64,000 nucleotides of DNA from Bacillus yapensis (GCF_005280205.1 NZ_SUND01000013.1:82030-146029), one strand, 5' to 3'. Positions 1 through 9,250 are shown, counted from the first letter of the stretch. Made by a program: numbers and translations. Notes: generated from the letters alone by a model not told the origin.

Positions 1-322
1 AGTGGGTTGACGGCATCCATACGTCTAAAAATAAATCAATGCTTCCTTGCGCAACACCAGTGAAAACAGGGGCAACATCCGCTAACGTTGCATTGACTTT
101 GTAGCCTTTTTCCTCTAAAAGATACTTCCATAAATAGGTGACAGCCACGTCTTCATCCCAGGGAATATAACCAATCTTAATTTCTTTTGATTTATCCACT
201 GTTTCTGAAGCTTCCTCTGGTTTCTCTCCTTCACTGCTGGATGTCCCACTCGACTCATTGTTACCACAGGCAGTCAATACTAGCATTAACATGAGCACAA
301 TCAAAAAGCTCGTTTTTTTCAA
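1..322 (-). CDS. opuAC: Glycine betaine ABC transporter substrate-binding lipoprotein (partial)
   Basis: This is the extracellular binding protein of an OpuA-type betaine importer; the C-terminal part lies beyond the left edge. Reading from a TTG at 322, the product begins MKKTSFLIVLMLMLVLTACG, a lipoprotein signal with lipobox LTAC, then a Ser/Glu-rich linker and the start of the OpuAC/ProX fold (KIGYIPWDEDVAVTYLWKY, later GSIDLFLDVWMPSTH). A GGAG motif lies 9 bases before the TTG. It follows the permease gene after 30 bp, so the order ATPase, permease, binding protein matches the known opuA operon. A downstream ATG as start is possible but would shorten the signal peptide. Confidence 0.88.
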   Translation of the reverse strand, partial: MKKTSFLIVLMLMLVLTACGNNESSGTSSSEGEKPEEASETVDKSKEIKIGYIPWDEDVAVTYLWKYLLEEKGYKVNATLADVAPVFTGVAQGSIDLFLDVWMPSTH

Positions 323-352
323 CCCTTCCAACTCCAATCTTTACTTAATTTT

Positions 353-1207
353 CTACGATATATTTGCTTTTTTCTGCGCTGAAAAATTTGTCATTCTGTC
401 CAAAATAATAGCGATGATAACAACGGATATTCCTCCGATGAAGCCTAAGCCAACATCAAGTAAACTAATGCTTCTTAGCACTTCTGCACCTAATCCACCC
501 GCTCCAACCATCGATGAGATAACGACCATCGACAGAGACAGCATGATTACTTGATTCACTCCTGACATAATCATTGGAAAAGCAAGGGGTAATTGAACCT
601 TAAAGAGCTTTTGCCATTCAGTAGCTCCAAAAGCTTCTGCTGCTTCTAAAGTGGTATGCGGAACTTGCTGCAAACCTAATAATGTTAGGCGGACAGCTGG
701 AGGCATGGCGAAAATGAAAGTGGCAATTAGTGCAGTTACATTTCCCAATCCAAAAAGGATGACAGCAGGAATCAAATAGACGAAGGCAGGCATTGTCTGC
801 ATAATATCCAGAAGTGGGATGACAATGGCTTTTATCCGATCAAAACGGTGGGCAAGGATTCCAAGGGGGATCCCAAATAGTAGAGATATAATCGTCGAGG
901 CAAGGACAAGCGATAACGTTAACATAGATGCTTGCCATAGTCCTAAGTTCATAATCAGAAACAAGCCAAAAGCGGTAAATGCAGCAATCTTCCAATTGGT
1001 CAGCCACCAAGAGAGTCCGACAATCAAAAACAGCATGACGAGGGGAGGCGGTAGCATCAAAAGCCATTCTAAACTATCGATGACACTTGAAATCATTGTA
1101 TTAATCACATCAAAAACAACGGAAAAGCTCTCGGTCAAATAATCAATAAAATCATTTGACCAATCATCTAAAGGAATACGGGGAATGCCAGTGATCGCCA
1201 TTGTCAT
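353..1207 (-). CDS. opuAB: Glycine betaine ABC transporter permease
   Basis: A 284-residue membrane protein, the usual length for OpuAB/ProW, with several hydrophobic segments and the ABC permease coupling loop around EAAEAFGATEWQKLFKVQLP. It forms the membrane channel for betaine together with the neighbouring ATPase and lipoprotein. Its start overlaps the stop of the ATPase gene by 4 bp, which points to translational coupling. The family is clear; the exact substrate (betaine, proline betaine, choline-like compounds) is inferred from the family and from the catabolic genes upstream. Confidence 0.92.
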   Translation of the reverse strand: MTMAITGIPRIPLDDWSNDFIDYLTESFSVVFDVINTMISSVIDSLEWLLMLPPPLVMLFLIVGLSWWLTNWKIAAFTAFGLFLIMNLGLWQASMLTLSLVLASTIISLLFGIPLGILAHRFDRIKAIVIPLLDIMQTMPAFVYLIPAVILFGLGNVTALIATFIFAMPPAVRLTLLGLQQVPHTTLEAAEAFGATEWQKLFKVQLPLAFPMIMSGVNQVIMLSLSMVVISSMVGAGGLGAEVLRSISLLDVGLGFIGGISVVIIAIILDRMTNFSAQKKANIS

Positions 1208-2454
1208 CTTTGGGACACCTCCTTTTGAAGAACTTCATTAACATTTCCAGAATCCACATCGATCTGTTCGGTTAAACTAGCAATCAACGAATCTTTATCA
1301 ATCTGCCCAATTAAACGGTTTTGTTCATTAACGACAGCTACTGGTAACTGACGATTCACTAATAGGGGAATGACTTCACGTAACGCAACAGCAGGATGAA
1401 CACACATCGGCCGCTCAAGCTTCACGTTCGTTAAATCCTGCTTGTGAAACTCAACGAGTTCTACGACTCTTTCAATCGGCAGTGCACCTATTAACGTTTG
1501 CATCTCGTTTACAACAAGGATCGATGATCGTTTTTTCGCTTTCATTCTCCGTAAAACAACCTGAGGAGATTCATGCTCAAGGGCGAACACATCTACAGTG
1601 CTCATCGCACTTTTCGCCTGACGGATTTTACTATAATCCACATCCTGCACTAGTTTTTTCACATATTCGGTAGCCGGTTGGCTTAGAATATACTCAGCAG
1701 TTCCAATTTGGACAATCTCTCCATCCTTCATAACGGCAGCTCGTTGTCCAAGGGTTAATGCCTCATCTAAATCATGGGTTACAAAGATAACAGTCTTATG
1801 AATTTCATCTTGTATATCAAGGAATAATTTTTGCATTTCACGCCGAATAAGGGGGTCTAATGCAGAAAAGGGTTCATCCATTAATAAAATTTCTTGGTTA
1901 GATGCCAGTGCCCGTGCTAATCCTACCCGTTGTTGCATTCCACCTGATAATTCATGGATTCTTTTGTAGGCTTGACCATTAAGCCCAACTAACTCCATGG
2001 CATCTCGCCCTTTTTTATCGCGCATATGGGCTGGGATGCCATTAATCTCTAATCCAAATGTAATATTCTCAAGAACCGTGCGATTAGGGAGTAGGCCAAC
2101 ATTTTGAAAAACCATCCCCATCTTATTTCGACGAATGTGCTGCAGTTGCTTTTTTCCCAGGTGAGCAATGTCGTCGTTCTCCAAATACACCATTCCTTCG
2201 GTAGGGGGGATGAGACCATTCAAACATCGAAGGAGTGTGGACTTACCACTACCAGACAATCCAATTAAGACGAAGGTTTCTCCTTGTTTTACTTCAAAAG
2301 AAGCATCGAGTATCGCCACGGTTGTTTTTGTTTCAACCTCGACTTCGTCTTTATTTTTTCCAGACCTTCGCAATTCAAGAGCCTTATCTTTTTCCTTTCC
2401 AAAGGTTTTTGAAACATTTTCAACACGTATGAGAGCATCTTTCGATTTACTCAT
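1204..2454 (-). CDS. opuAA: Glycine betaine ABC transporter ATP-binding protein with CBS domains
   Basis: This ATPase energises the OpuA importer. It has Walker A GLSGSGKS near residue 65, signature LSGGMQQR, Walker B ILLMDEPF, and two CBS domains in the last 130 residues, which in OpuA-type transporters sense ionic strength or nucleotides. The frame is open to a GTG at 2463, but the strong AGAAGGGAG lies 8 bases before the ATG at 2454, so that start is preferred (416 residues; the family is about 418). It lies 73 bp downstream of the Rieske oxygenase gene and overlaps the permease gene by 4 bp. Confidence 0.93.
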   Translation of the reverse strand: MSKSKDALIRVENVSKTFGKEKDKALELRRSGKNKDEVEVETKTTVAILDASFEVKQGETFVLIGLSGSGKSTLLRCLNGLIPPTEGMVYLENDDIAHLGKKQLQHIRRNKMGMVFQNVGLLPNRTVLENITFGLEINGIPAHMRDKKGRDAMELVGLNGQAYKRIHELSGGMQQRVGLARALASNQEILLMDEPFSALDPLIRREMQKLFLDIQDEIHKTVIFVTHDLDEALTLGQRAAVMKDGEIVQIGTAEYILSQPATEYVKKLVQDVDYSKIRQAKSAMSTVDVFALEHESPQVVLRRMKAKKRSSILVVNEMQTLIGALPIERVVELVEFHKQDLTNVKLERPMCVHPAVALREVIPLLVNRQLPVAVVNEQNRLIGQIDKDSLIASLTEQIDVDSGNVNEVLQKEVSQR

Positions 2455-2489
2455 CCGCATCACTCCCTTCTAAGAAATGGAGTGGAGGA

Positions 2490-2520
2490 CTGGTTGACAA
2501 GTTCAAGCCTCGCCAACCAG
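2490..2520 (-). other. Stem-loop between Rieske gene and opuAA
   Basis: CTGGTTG at 2490-2496 and CAACCAG at 2514-2520 form a 7-bp stem with a 17-base loop in the gap between the oxygenase and transporter genes. No T-run follows in the direction of transcription, so it looks more like a processing or stability element than a terminator. Confidence 0.35.
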
Positions 2521-2527
2521 AACTTCA

Positions 2528-3676
2528 CTATTTACCGGCTAATCCGATTGCTTCAAGGACATAGTTATAAAAAACAGATACATGCTGTTCAACAGGGACT
2601 AAGACGCCTCCATTTTTGTAGGCTTTAGAACCCATATTTTCCTGACACCATTCACAAGCGACAAAGTCCTGTTCATTGGTGCGGTGGAATAGTTCAACCG
2701 CATCAGATGGATCAAAATCAGGCTTCGCGATTTCGTCTGGGTCAAACAACCAGTCACAAATGACTTTAGAATGGTCCGCAGATATAGGAATGATTCGATG
2801 GATGATGATATGATCAGGCGTTAAATTTATGAACACATGAGGAAGAATTGTCATTCCGAAATAGAGACGGTCATCCTCAGGTAACAAGCCTTTTAATTTT
2901 GGACGTTCCTTTTTTCCGCTGATCGAAAAAGAGTGCAAGTCGTCACGTAATTCTGCACCAGTGCCAATCCCGTTTTGAGTGCCGACGCCACTTTTAAAAG
3001 ATGGGAAGGCAGCCGTTAATTCTGGATGAATGGCAGAACAGTGATAGCATTCCTGGAAGTTTTCTACGATTAGCTTCCAATTGGCTTTCACTTCATATTC
3101 TTTGCTGTGAGCTACCTTCAAGCTAGCAAGGTTGTAGCGAGCAAAGGTATCTAGTTCACCAAATCGAAGAAGAATTTGTGTATCCAATTGCTGTTCAATT
3201 GGTCTAGGATTCTCGGAAAAACTGAGCCAAATCAGGCCATGCCATGTTCGTACATGGATGGATTCTAAGGCATACGCAGGTTTGTTCACTAATTCTTCTT
3301 TGAATTCTGTTGTGTTTGGGACGCTTAACAAATTCCCATCCAGTCCATAGCTCCAGGAGTGATAAGGACATTGAAGGACTGCCCTTTTTCCACATGGATC
3401 CGTGCAAAGCTTAGCTCCGCGATGGCGGCATACATTTAAGAAAGCACGAAGAACGTAATCCTTTCCTCGGACGATGACAATATTTTCACCTTCCACATTC
3501 AGCGTGATGTATTGGCCAGCTTCAGCCACATCGCATTCATAGCCAACAAAAATCCATTCCTTCGAATAAATATGTTCCTTTTCTAAAGCGAAAATTTCAG
3601 AAGATGTGTATAGGGGACCTTTTAAGGTTGGCTTCATATTACTCAATTCGTTAACAGCACTGTTTTCTAACACCAT
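2528..3676 (-). CDS. Rieske non-heme iron oxygenase, probable glycine betaine monooxygenase
   Basis: The protein is the alpha subunit of an aromatic-ring-hydroxylating type oxygenase. The Rieske cluster ligands are visible as C83, H85 (CRHRG), C103 and H106 (CPYHSW), and the mononuclear iron histidines as H212 and H217 in ENFQECYHCSAIHPEL. Members of this branch oxidise quaternary amines: GbcA converts glycine betaine to dimethylglycine and formaldehyde. The frame extends to a TTG at 3691, but that codon lies inside the ribosome binding site GGAGGGA, which is correctly spaced for the ATG at 3676. Neighbouring genes for dimethylglycine and sarcosine oxidation and betaine uptake support the betaine role. 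No reductase partner gene is adjacent. Carnitine or stachydrine demethylation is an alternative. Confidence 0.85.
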   Translation of the reverse strand: MVLENSAVNELSNMKPTLKGPLYTSSEIFALEKEHIYSKEWIFVGYECDVAEAGQYITLNVEGENIVIVRGKDYVLRAFLNVCRHRGAKLCTDPCGKRAVLQCPYHSWSYGLDGNLLSVPNTTEFKEELVNKPAYALESIHVRTWHGLIWLSFSENPRPIEQQLDTQILLRFGELDTFARYNLASLKVAHSKEYEVKANWKLIVENFQECYHCSAIHPELTAAFPSFKSGVGTQNGIGTGAELRDDLHSFSISGKKERPKLKGLLPEDDRLYFGMTILPHVFINLTPDHIIIHRIIPISADHSKVICDWLFDPDEIAKPDFDPSDAVELFHRTNEQDFVACEWCQENMGSKAYKNGGVLVPVEQHVSVFYNYVLEAIGLAGK

Positions 3677-3693
3677 TTCGGATCCCTCCAAAA

Positions 3694-4842
3694 TTATTGA
3701 TACGCGAAGCGTTTTGGACTGAATAAATCAATCGGGTGGTTCGTTTTTCCATGGATGGCTAAGTCGGCTAAAATTTCGCCTACGACACTCGCAAACTTAA
3801 ATCCGTGTCCAGAGAATCCTGCTGCCACTGATACTTGCGGATGATTTGGATGAGTGGAAATAACAAAATGTTCATCTGCAGTATTGGTATACATGCATGT
3901 TTTTCCTTGTAAAAATCGTCCGTTCAACGATGGGATGAATTGAGCTAGATACTCCCGAATCAATTCCACTTCATTTGTGTAAACGTTTCGATCAATGGTT
4001 TGAGGGGTACAAGGCTTGCCTTTTCGAAAAAAGGCGACCTTCGCTCCTTCAGCGCCTATGCCGAATGAAGGGAAGCCGTATAATTGAACACCGTCATCGC
4101 CTTCCCAAATATAGATTGGATGCTTGCCAACGCGATAGGGCTCTATGCCTCCAATCGGTTCAAAGAACATTTGAATATGACGCTCAACTTCAAGGCTCAC
4201 ACCAAGATTTTGTAAAAGCTGTGGGGCCCACGCACCTGCAGAAATGATCAGCTTACCAGCTTCATAGGTTCCGTGTGTAGTGACCACTTTTACACCATCA
4301 CCTGAAGGGTTCGCTTCCCATGAAACAACAGGTTCAAAGAAGTGGAGCTCGGCACCTTGTATTTCAGCTTGCTGGAGGTGGGTATAGACACTAAGTTCAG
4401 GTCTGACAAAACCAGCTTTTTTCTCATAAAGCGCGATATGATGAGGTTCTGGAGTAAAAGCAGGGAATCTGCTACGAATGTCACTTGAGTCCAACACCTC
4501 ATACGAGAGACCCCATTGTTTCGCGCTACCGATACTGCCAGAAACGGTTAGACTATCTGGCGGACCAAACATCAATCCACCTGTCACGATGAGGATATCC
4601 TCGCCACTTTCTTTTTCAATTTCCTCCCATAGCTCGTAGGAACGTAGCAATAGTGGAACGTAAGAAGGGTCTTCAAAGTATGCTTGACGGATAATGCGTG
4701 AACCACCGTGACTCGATCCTTGGTCATGAGCGGGACCGAATTGATCAATCCCAAGTACTTTCTGTCCTCGTTTTGCCAATTGATAAGCGGCGGTACTACC
4801 CATTGCCCCAAGTCCAATGACAATCACATCAAAATTATTCAT
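3694..4842 (-). CDS. soxA: Monomeric sarcosine oxidase / N-methyl amino acid oxidase
   Basis: A 382-residue flavoprotein of the MSOX/MTOX family, which oxidises sarcosine to glycine, formaldehyde and hydrogen peroxide. Visible marks are the FAD dinucleotide-binding GLGAMG at 10-15, the SHGGSRIIR stretch giving H45, R49 and R52 at the same positions as in bacterial monomeric sarcosine oxidase, and C316 in GKTCMYTNT, the residue type that carries covalent FAD. Its start overlaps the stop of the dimethylglycine-dehydrogenase-like gene by 4 bp, so the two are probably translated together. N-methyltryptophan oxidase activity is possible, but the cluster argues for sarcosine as the last step of betaine demethylation. 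Confidence 0.88.
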   Translation of the reverse strand: MNNFDVIVIGLGAMGSTAAYQLAKRGQKVLGIDQFGPAHDQGSSHGGSRIIRQAYFEDPSYVPLLLRSYELWEEIEKESGEDILIVTGGLMFGPPDSLTVSGSIGSAKQWGLSYEVLDSSDIRSRFPAFTPEPHHIALYEKKAGFVRPELSVYTHLQQAEIQGAELHFFEPVVSWEANPSGDGVKVVTTHGTYEAGKLIISAGAWAPQLLQNLGVSLEVERHIQMFFEPIGGIEPYRVGKHPIYIWEGDDGVQLYGFPSFGIGAEGAKVAFFRKGKPCTPQTIDRNVYTNEVELIREYLAQFIPSLNGRFLQGKTCMYTNTADEHFVISTHPNHPQVSVAAGFSGHGFKFASVVGEILADLAIHGKTNHPIDLFSPKRFAYQ

Positions 4843-7265
4843 CTTGTCACTCCTTCGACTTTTATAATGGATGGTTCACTATCAGCGTCATAGCATTGAC
4901 CAAAATATTCAATTTGAACAGGCTTATTTACCACTGCAGGATTCACGAGTGCAATCACTACACATCTTCCAAGCTCATACGAATATCCCGCACTTGTGAC
5001 AAATCCGACTACTTGGTCCTCAACGAACACGGGCTCATATCCCATTACGACGATGGAGGGATCATCAAAAATGTACTTCGTAGAAACGAAATTTGGACCT
5101 TGTTCCTGACGGGTAATTAAAGCTGGCTTTCCGATAAAATCGGTTTTGCTTACATCGACCATTGATTCAAGTCCGATTTCAAATGGGTCATGCTCGCTCC
5201 AATAATCCTTGCCGCATTTAACGGAAAAAGCTTCGATTCGTAAATGTTCAAGGGCACGCTTACCAGCAGGAACGATATGATAAGAATCACCAGCATTCAT
5301 GAGTTCATCCCATAGTGTGAGTCCTTGATCTGATGTGGTCGTGAAAGAATAAAGTTCCAAGTCTCCTAGCTTTGTAAAATAGGAGAGTACGTTTGCCGTA
5401 CCGATATAAAATGCCTTCACTTGATTTGGTTCGTCAAACACCTGATCAAAAGCATCGACGACAAATTTAGCTTTCGGACCAATGAGCTGCAGTTCGCATG
5501 TACCTGAACTCAAGTCGACGATTTGAATATCTGTAAAGCTTCGGGCCTTTTTTTCAATCCAGCTTGCTTCCGTTGCACCCGAGCATAGTACTGTGAATTT
5601 TGCTAGATCTAGGCGAATCACCGTTAACTCATCCTTAATTCCACCTAATTCATGGAGCATTAATGTTTTCGTGACTTGGCCGATTGGGATGTCAATATTG
5701 CTGGTCGTGAGTTGCTGAAAAAATGGAATAACGCCTTTTCCGCTTATTTCCAATCTCTTTTTCTCAGCTGTTACATCAAAGAGGGCAGTATGTGCTTTGG
5801 CGTGTAATTGTTCTGCTTCGACAATTGGGGACCAATGCTTGGCAGCCCAGCCTGTGCGATGATGAAGTGTTTTTTTATATGAGGATAAAAGGGTTTGATT
5901 GATCATGTACCATTGTGGTTGCTCCCAGCCTGACTTTTCATTGAAAACGCCACCCAATTCTTTCTGACGCCCAAAATACGGTGTCAGGCGCATATCTCGG
6001 GAAGAAGATGAAGCCTCGTAAGGATGGTGAATATCATAAACTGTTGCATAGTTTTCAATCGAACGCGATTTATAATAAAAAGGGCTTTGAGCGTACGTAT
6101 CAAAACGATTGATATCGCATAATTCCAAGTCAAGTGTTGGAGCACCATTTACAATCCATTCAGCGACGGATTTGGCGATACCGGCAGAATGGGTGACCCA
6201 GATGGCTTCTGCGACCCAAAAACCTTGTACCTTTGATTCCCCTAATAGAGGCATGCCGTCAGGAGTAAAGGAGAAGATCCCATTGATGCCTTTCTTGAGA
6301 CCTGTATCTTTCAAGGTTGGAAGGAGCTTTTGGGCATCCTGCCATGGCTTTTCAAAATCCTCTTGTGTAAAAGGTTTAACTGAAGGCATGTCTTTCGTTT
6401 CACCGTATTTTGTAATATTACTTACTTCAACTGGCAGTGGACGGTGCTGATAGGAGCCAATTCCAATGCCGTTGAATAATTGGCGGTAATACAAGGCACT
6501 GTCTTGATGGCGGAGCATTGGTAAACTAATTTCATCTGTTTCATTCGCTAATTCTGGTAAATCCTCTGTGACCACATATTGATGGGCCATTGGCTGAAGG
6601 GGGATGGTTACGCCCACCATTTCTCCGATTCGTGGACCCCAGAATCCAGCACAGCAAATGACAATGTCTGCTTCAAATCGTCCCGCCGTCGTCTCCACAG
6701 CTTTTACTTGATTATTAATAATTTCAACATCCGTCACTTCTGTCCGGCCGTAAAATTGAACACCACAAGACTTTGAGAATTCCGCCATTTTATCGACTGC
6801 TCTTAGCGGCTTAGCAATGCCGTCGGTAGCAACATAGAGACCACCTAGAATTTGCGTTGGATCGAGCAAGGGATTTTTTTTCGCACATTCATCAGGGGAC
6901 AAAATCACAGCTTCGACACCCCAGGATTTGGCGACACCCGCTTTACGCTTTAAATCTTCTAATCTCTCAGGCGTGTTGGCCAATTCAATGCTTCCAACTG
7001 GATGATAAGTAGGAAACTCAGGGCTGTTCAGCTCTTGGAACACTTCCACCGTTTGATTCGCAAAAACGGTCATTAGCTTTGAAAAATTAAGCTGGAACAC
7101 AAGACCTGGTGCATGGGAGGTAGAACCGCCTGTTTCAAACAATGGTCCCTGTTCAATGACGGTAATATTGTTTTGCCCCAATTTGCTTAAGAAATAGGCG
7201 AGACTGCTGCCGACTACACCAGCTCCAATAATGATAATCTTTTTTTGCTCCATCGATTTATTCAC
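4839..7265 (-). CDS. Dimethylglycine dehydrogenase-like FAD oxidoreductase with GcvT domain
   Basis: An 808-residue two-part enzyme. The N-terminal half is a DAO-type FAD domain (GAGVVGSS at about 13-20, GGSTSHAPG, later FSFTPDGMPLLGES). A bridging FAO_M region follows, then a GcvT-like folate domain (for example ELGGIKDELTVIRLD and GKRALEHLRIEAF). This architecture belongs to dimethylglycine and sarcosine dehydrogenases, which pass the methyl group to tetrahydrofolate. Here it would convert dimethylglycine to sarcosine, between the Rieske oxygenase and sarcosine oxidase steps. It is the first gene of the probable operon, with 193 bp of upstream DNA separating it from the regulator gene. Confidence 0.86.
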   Translation of the reverse strand: MNKSMEQKKIIIIGAGVVGSSLAYFLSKLGQNNITVIEQGPLFETGGSTSHAPGLVFQLNFSKLMTVFANQTVEVFQELNSPEFPTYHPVGSIELANTPERLEDLKRKAGVAKSWGVEAVILSPDECAKKNPLLDPTQILGGLYVATDGIAKPLRAVDKMAEFSKSCGVQFYGRTEVTDVEIINNQVKAVETTAGRFEADIVICCAGFWGPRIGEMVGVTIPLQPMAHQYVVTEDLPELANETDEISLPMLRHQDSALYYRQLFNGIGIGSYQHRPLPVEVSNITKYGETKDMPSVKPFTQEDFEKPWQDAQKLLPTLKDTGLKKGINGIFSFTPDGMPLLGESKVQGFWVAEAIWVTHSAGIAKSVAEWIVNGAPTLDLELCDINRFDTYAQSPFYYKSRSIENYATVYDIHHPYEASSSSRDMRLTPYFGRQKELGGVFNEKSGWEQPQWYMINQTLLSSYKKTLHHRTGWAAKHWSPIVEAEQLHAKAHTALFDVTAEKKRLEISGKGVIPFFQQLTTSNIDIPIGQVTKTLMLHELGGIKDELTVIRLDLAKFTVLCSGATEASWIEKKARSFTDIQIVDLSSGTCELQLIGPKAKFVVDAFDQVFDEPNQVKAFYIGTANVLSYFTKLGDLELYSFTTTSDQGLTLWDELMNAGDSYHIVPAGKRALEHLRIEAFSVKCGKDYWSEHDPFEIGLESMVDVSKTDFIGKPALITRQEQGPNFVSTKYIFDDPSIVVMGYEPVFVEDQVVGFVTSAGYSYELGRCVVIALVNPAVVNKPVQIEYFGQCYDADSEPSIIKVEGVTR

Positions 7266-7340
7266 CCTTTCTATTGGCTGGGTATGTTGTCACATTTTCT
7301 GACGAAATCTCTTTTGGTGACGTTAACTAACTTTACATGT

Positions 7341-7369
7341 ATGATAATTCATCAATCTTTCTTCCACAA
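7341..7369 (-). promoter_or_regulatory. Candidate promoter of the betaine operon
   Basis: On the minus strand TTGTGG (7369-7364) and TATCAT (7346-7341) are separated by 17 bp, resembling a weak sigma-A promoter 75 bp before the dimethylglycine-dehydrogenase-like gene. The match is poor at the -35 box, as expected for an activator-dependent promoter, but it is only a candidate. Confidence 0.3.
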
Positions 7370-7394
7370 TCGTTCGTCTATGCCTAATTTTTGA

Positions 7395-7445
7395 TGTTTC
7401 CACTATGTGAAAATTGGATGCTGTGCACAATTGTGGACGGAAACA
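7395..7445. promoter_or_regulatory. Imperfect inverted repeat, possible PucR-type operator
   Basis: TGTTTCCAC at 7395-7403 is mirrored by GTGG-ACGG-AAACA at 7433-7445, the same arm with a 4-base insertion. It lies just upstream of the candidate promoter and between the regulator and the operon it probably controls. The regulator link is inference. Confidence 0.25.
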
Positions 7446-7458
7446 TGTCTTTGTTGTA

Positions 7459-9051
7459 TTAGGGTGTAGAGGAAACAACCTCTAGATCAAAGGCAATTTG
7501 AATCCAAAATTGCAACTTCACTGAATGAAGGCTTGCCCCCAGCAACTGCTCAATCCGATCAATTCGATAGCGTAGCGTATTCCGGTGAATATGAAGCTGC
7601 TTTGCTGAAAGCTCTCGATTATACTGATTTCGATTGAGACACCGCAATGTTTCATAAAAAGTCTTCCCTTGCTCTGTAAAAAACTCTTTTGGCAATATCA
7701 AATTCCGTAATGTGCTTGCCTTTAGCGGGTCGAAGGAGCCATAGAGCATAATTTCGCGACGGTATCGATCCGCGTAAAAGAGCTCTTCATTCGGATCGGA
7801 AAGATGGACAAGTGTATGAAGCTGAACAGCTTCTTGATAACTATCCTTTAGTAAAAAAGGATTTGTTTTGACACCTCCAATGAGTAAAAACGCATGGAAA
7901 TGGTCATATAATTCTTTTTGTAATTTCATGAGTCCTTCTTTTATAAGAGCAAAGTCTCCATCAAACGTTAAAACAAACAGGATTTTCCCTTCAAATCTTT
8001 CAAAAAAACCAGATATGTATGTGCTAGTGATTACCCAGTTCTTACATTGGGTGTAGAGGATTTCGCATTTTGTTGAGTCGAGTTCATTAGCAGAAGTAAT
8101 ATATCCGCTGAACCAATTGCTTTGTGCATGAATGCCAAGCTGATTGATTTTTTCATGAATGAGTACCGAGGCAATTTTGGGATTATCAAGGATGAGCTCC
8201 AATAGCTCGGCCTGAAATTGTCTGGTTTTCGCTACTTTATCTTTTTCTAGTAAAATAAGTTCTTTTAGCAAAGGAAGCGTATGTTGAACTGTCCGAATCT
8301 TACTTTGAGTGATCTTCTGTGTTTCACAATAGAGCCATATTGTTCCGTGATATTCACTTTCATCTTGGATGGGAAGACCTATGAACTCCTGTTGTTCATT
8401 AGGAATTCGGATGATTGGGGCATTGTTCTGTGGAAGCAAATGGTGAATGTTCGATGATAGAGTTGTCGTCATTTTTGCTAGATTAATACTCTTGCTATTA
8501 GCTGAAATGGATTGGATGATGATCTGATTCGCCGAATCTGTTATGAGAATCGGACATCGATAATTTTGTGATAGGGCATCGGCTATTTCTTTGAGGGAGG
8601 GTGCTGTTTTAAATAGCTGTTGAAACTCTGATGGAATTTGACTTACCGATTCTTCTTTTTGAAATTGTCGTTTCAAGATTTCTTGGTGAATTTTTCGCGT
8701 AACCTTTACAAAAGGTACCTCAAAAGGAACCTCCAAAATCGGAATGGCATATTTTTCTCCGAATTGAAGAACGGTATGGGGACATTCATTGAGATAACGA
8801 CCAGTTGCAAAAATGATACCTGCGATTTGATGGGAGAGAAACATGTTCAGGATTCTGCTTTGCTCGTTCAAATCCTCGGGCCAGATTTGTCCACAAGTTA
8901 AAAGGAGCTCGCCGCCTTCTAAAAAATAACCGACATCGTCATGATCAATCACATGTACCCAACGAACATTACGACCTAAGCCATTCCTTCCCGTATGCAC
9001 GATGGCACTCTGCAGCTCTGGTAAATTGAGAATCTCGTTCATCGTAATCAA
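7459..9051 (-). CDS. PucR family transcriptional regulator
   Basis: A 530-residue regulator with an N-terminal PucR purine-catabolism-type sensor domain (MNEILNLPELQSAIVHTGRNG, then GELLLTCGQIWP), a GGDEF-like middle region, and a C-terminal HTH_30 domain (ELSAKQLHIHRNTLRYRIDRIEQLLG). Such proteins are usually ligand-responsive activators of nearby catabolic genes. The start is taken as TTG at 9051 because AGGGGGGAT sits 7 bases upstream; the internal ATG at 9042 would be 16 bases away. It lies upstream of, and on the same strand as, the betaine genes, so its inducer may be betaine or a demethylation product. That pairing is inferred from position. Confidence 0.85.
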   Translation of the reverse strand: MITMNEILNLPELQSAIVHTGRNGLGRNVRWVHVIDHDDVGYFLEGGELLLTCGQIWPEDLNEQSRILNMFLSHQIAGIIFATGRYLNECPHTVLQFGEKYAIPILEVPFEVPFVKVTRKIHQEILKRQFQKEESVSQIPSEFQQLFKTAPSLKEIADALSQNYRCPILITDSANQIIIQSISANSKSINLAKMTTTLSSNIHHLLPQNNAPIIRIPNEQQEFIGLPIQDESEYHGTIWLYCETQKITQSKIRTVQHTLPLLKELILLEKDKVAKTRQFQAELLELILDNPKIASVLIHEKINQLGIHAQSNWFSGYITSANELDSTKCEILYTQCKNWVITSTYISGFFERFEGKILFVLTFDGDFALIKEGLMKLQKELYDHFHAFLLIGGVKTNPFLLKDSYQEAVQLHTLVHLSDPNEELFYADRYRREIMLYGSFDPLKASTLRNLILPKEFFTEQGKTFYETLRCLNRNQYNRELSAKQLHIHRNTLRYRIDRIEQLLGASLHSVKLQFWIQIAFDLEVVSSTP

Positions 9052-9236
9052 GTAAAATCCCCCCTCATTTTGAAATGTAGCCGTCCTACTTCAAAATATT
9101 TTATATACATAATACTTTAATCTTTTTATATGAAGAAGATTTCTTGTCAGATATATTGACAAGGAATTATTATTGCGATTATTTCCAAAATTCACAAATA
9201 GGTATTGAAATTAATGGGAGAATTATATAAAATCAA

Positions 9237-9250
9237 TGTAAACGATTACA
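9237..9250. promoter_or_regulatory. cre/LacI-family operator (distal)
   Basis: TGTAAACGATTACA fits the catabolite-responsive element pattern TGWNANCGNTNWCA and is palindromic except at one central pair. Its centre is 102 bp upstream of the centre of a second, perfect copy, a spacing compatible with looping by a LacI-family repressor. Confidence 0.6.

Noticed and set aside
6109..6450. 113-codon frame on the plus strand
   Set aside because: It is antisense to the well-supported dimethylglycine-dehydrogenase-like gene.
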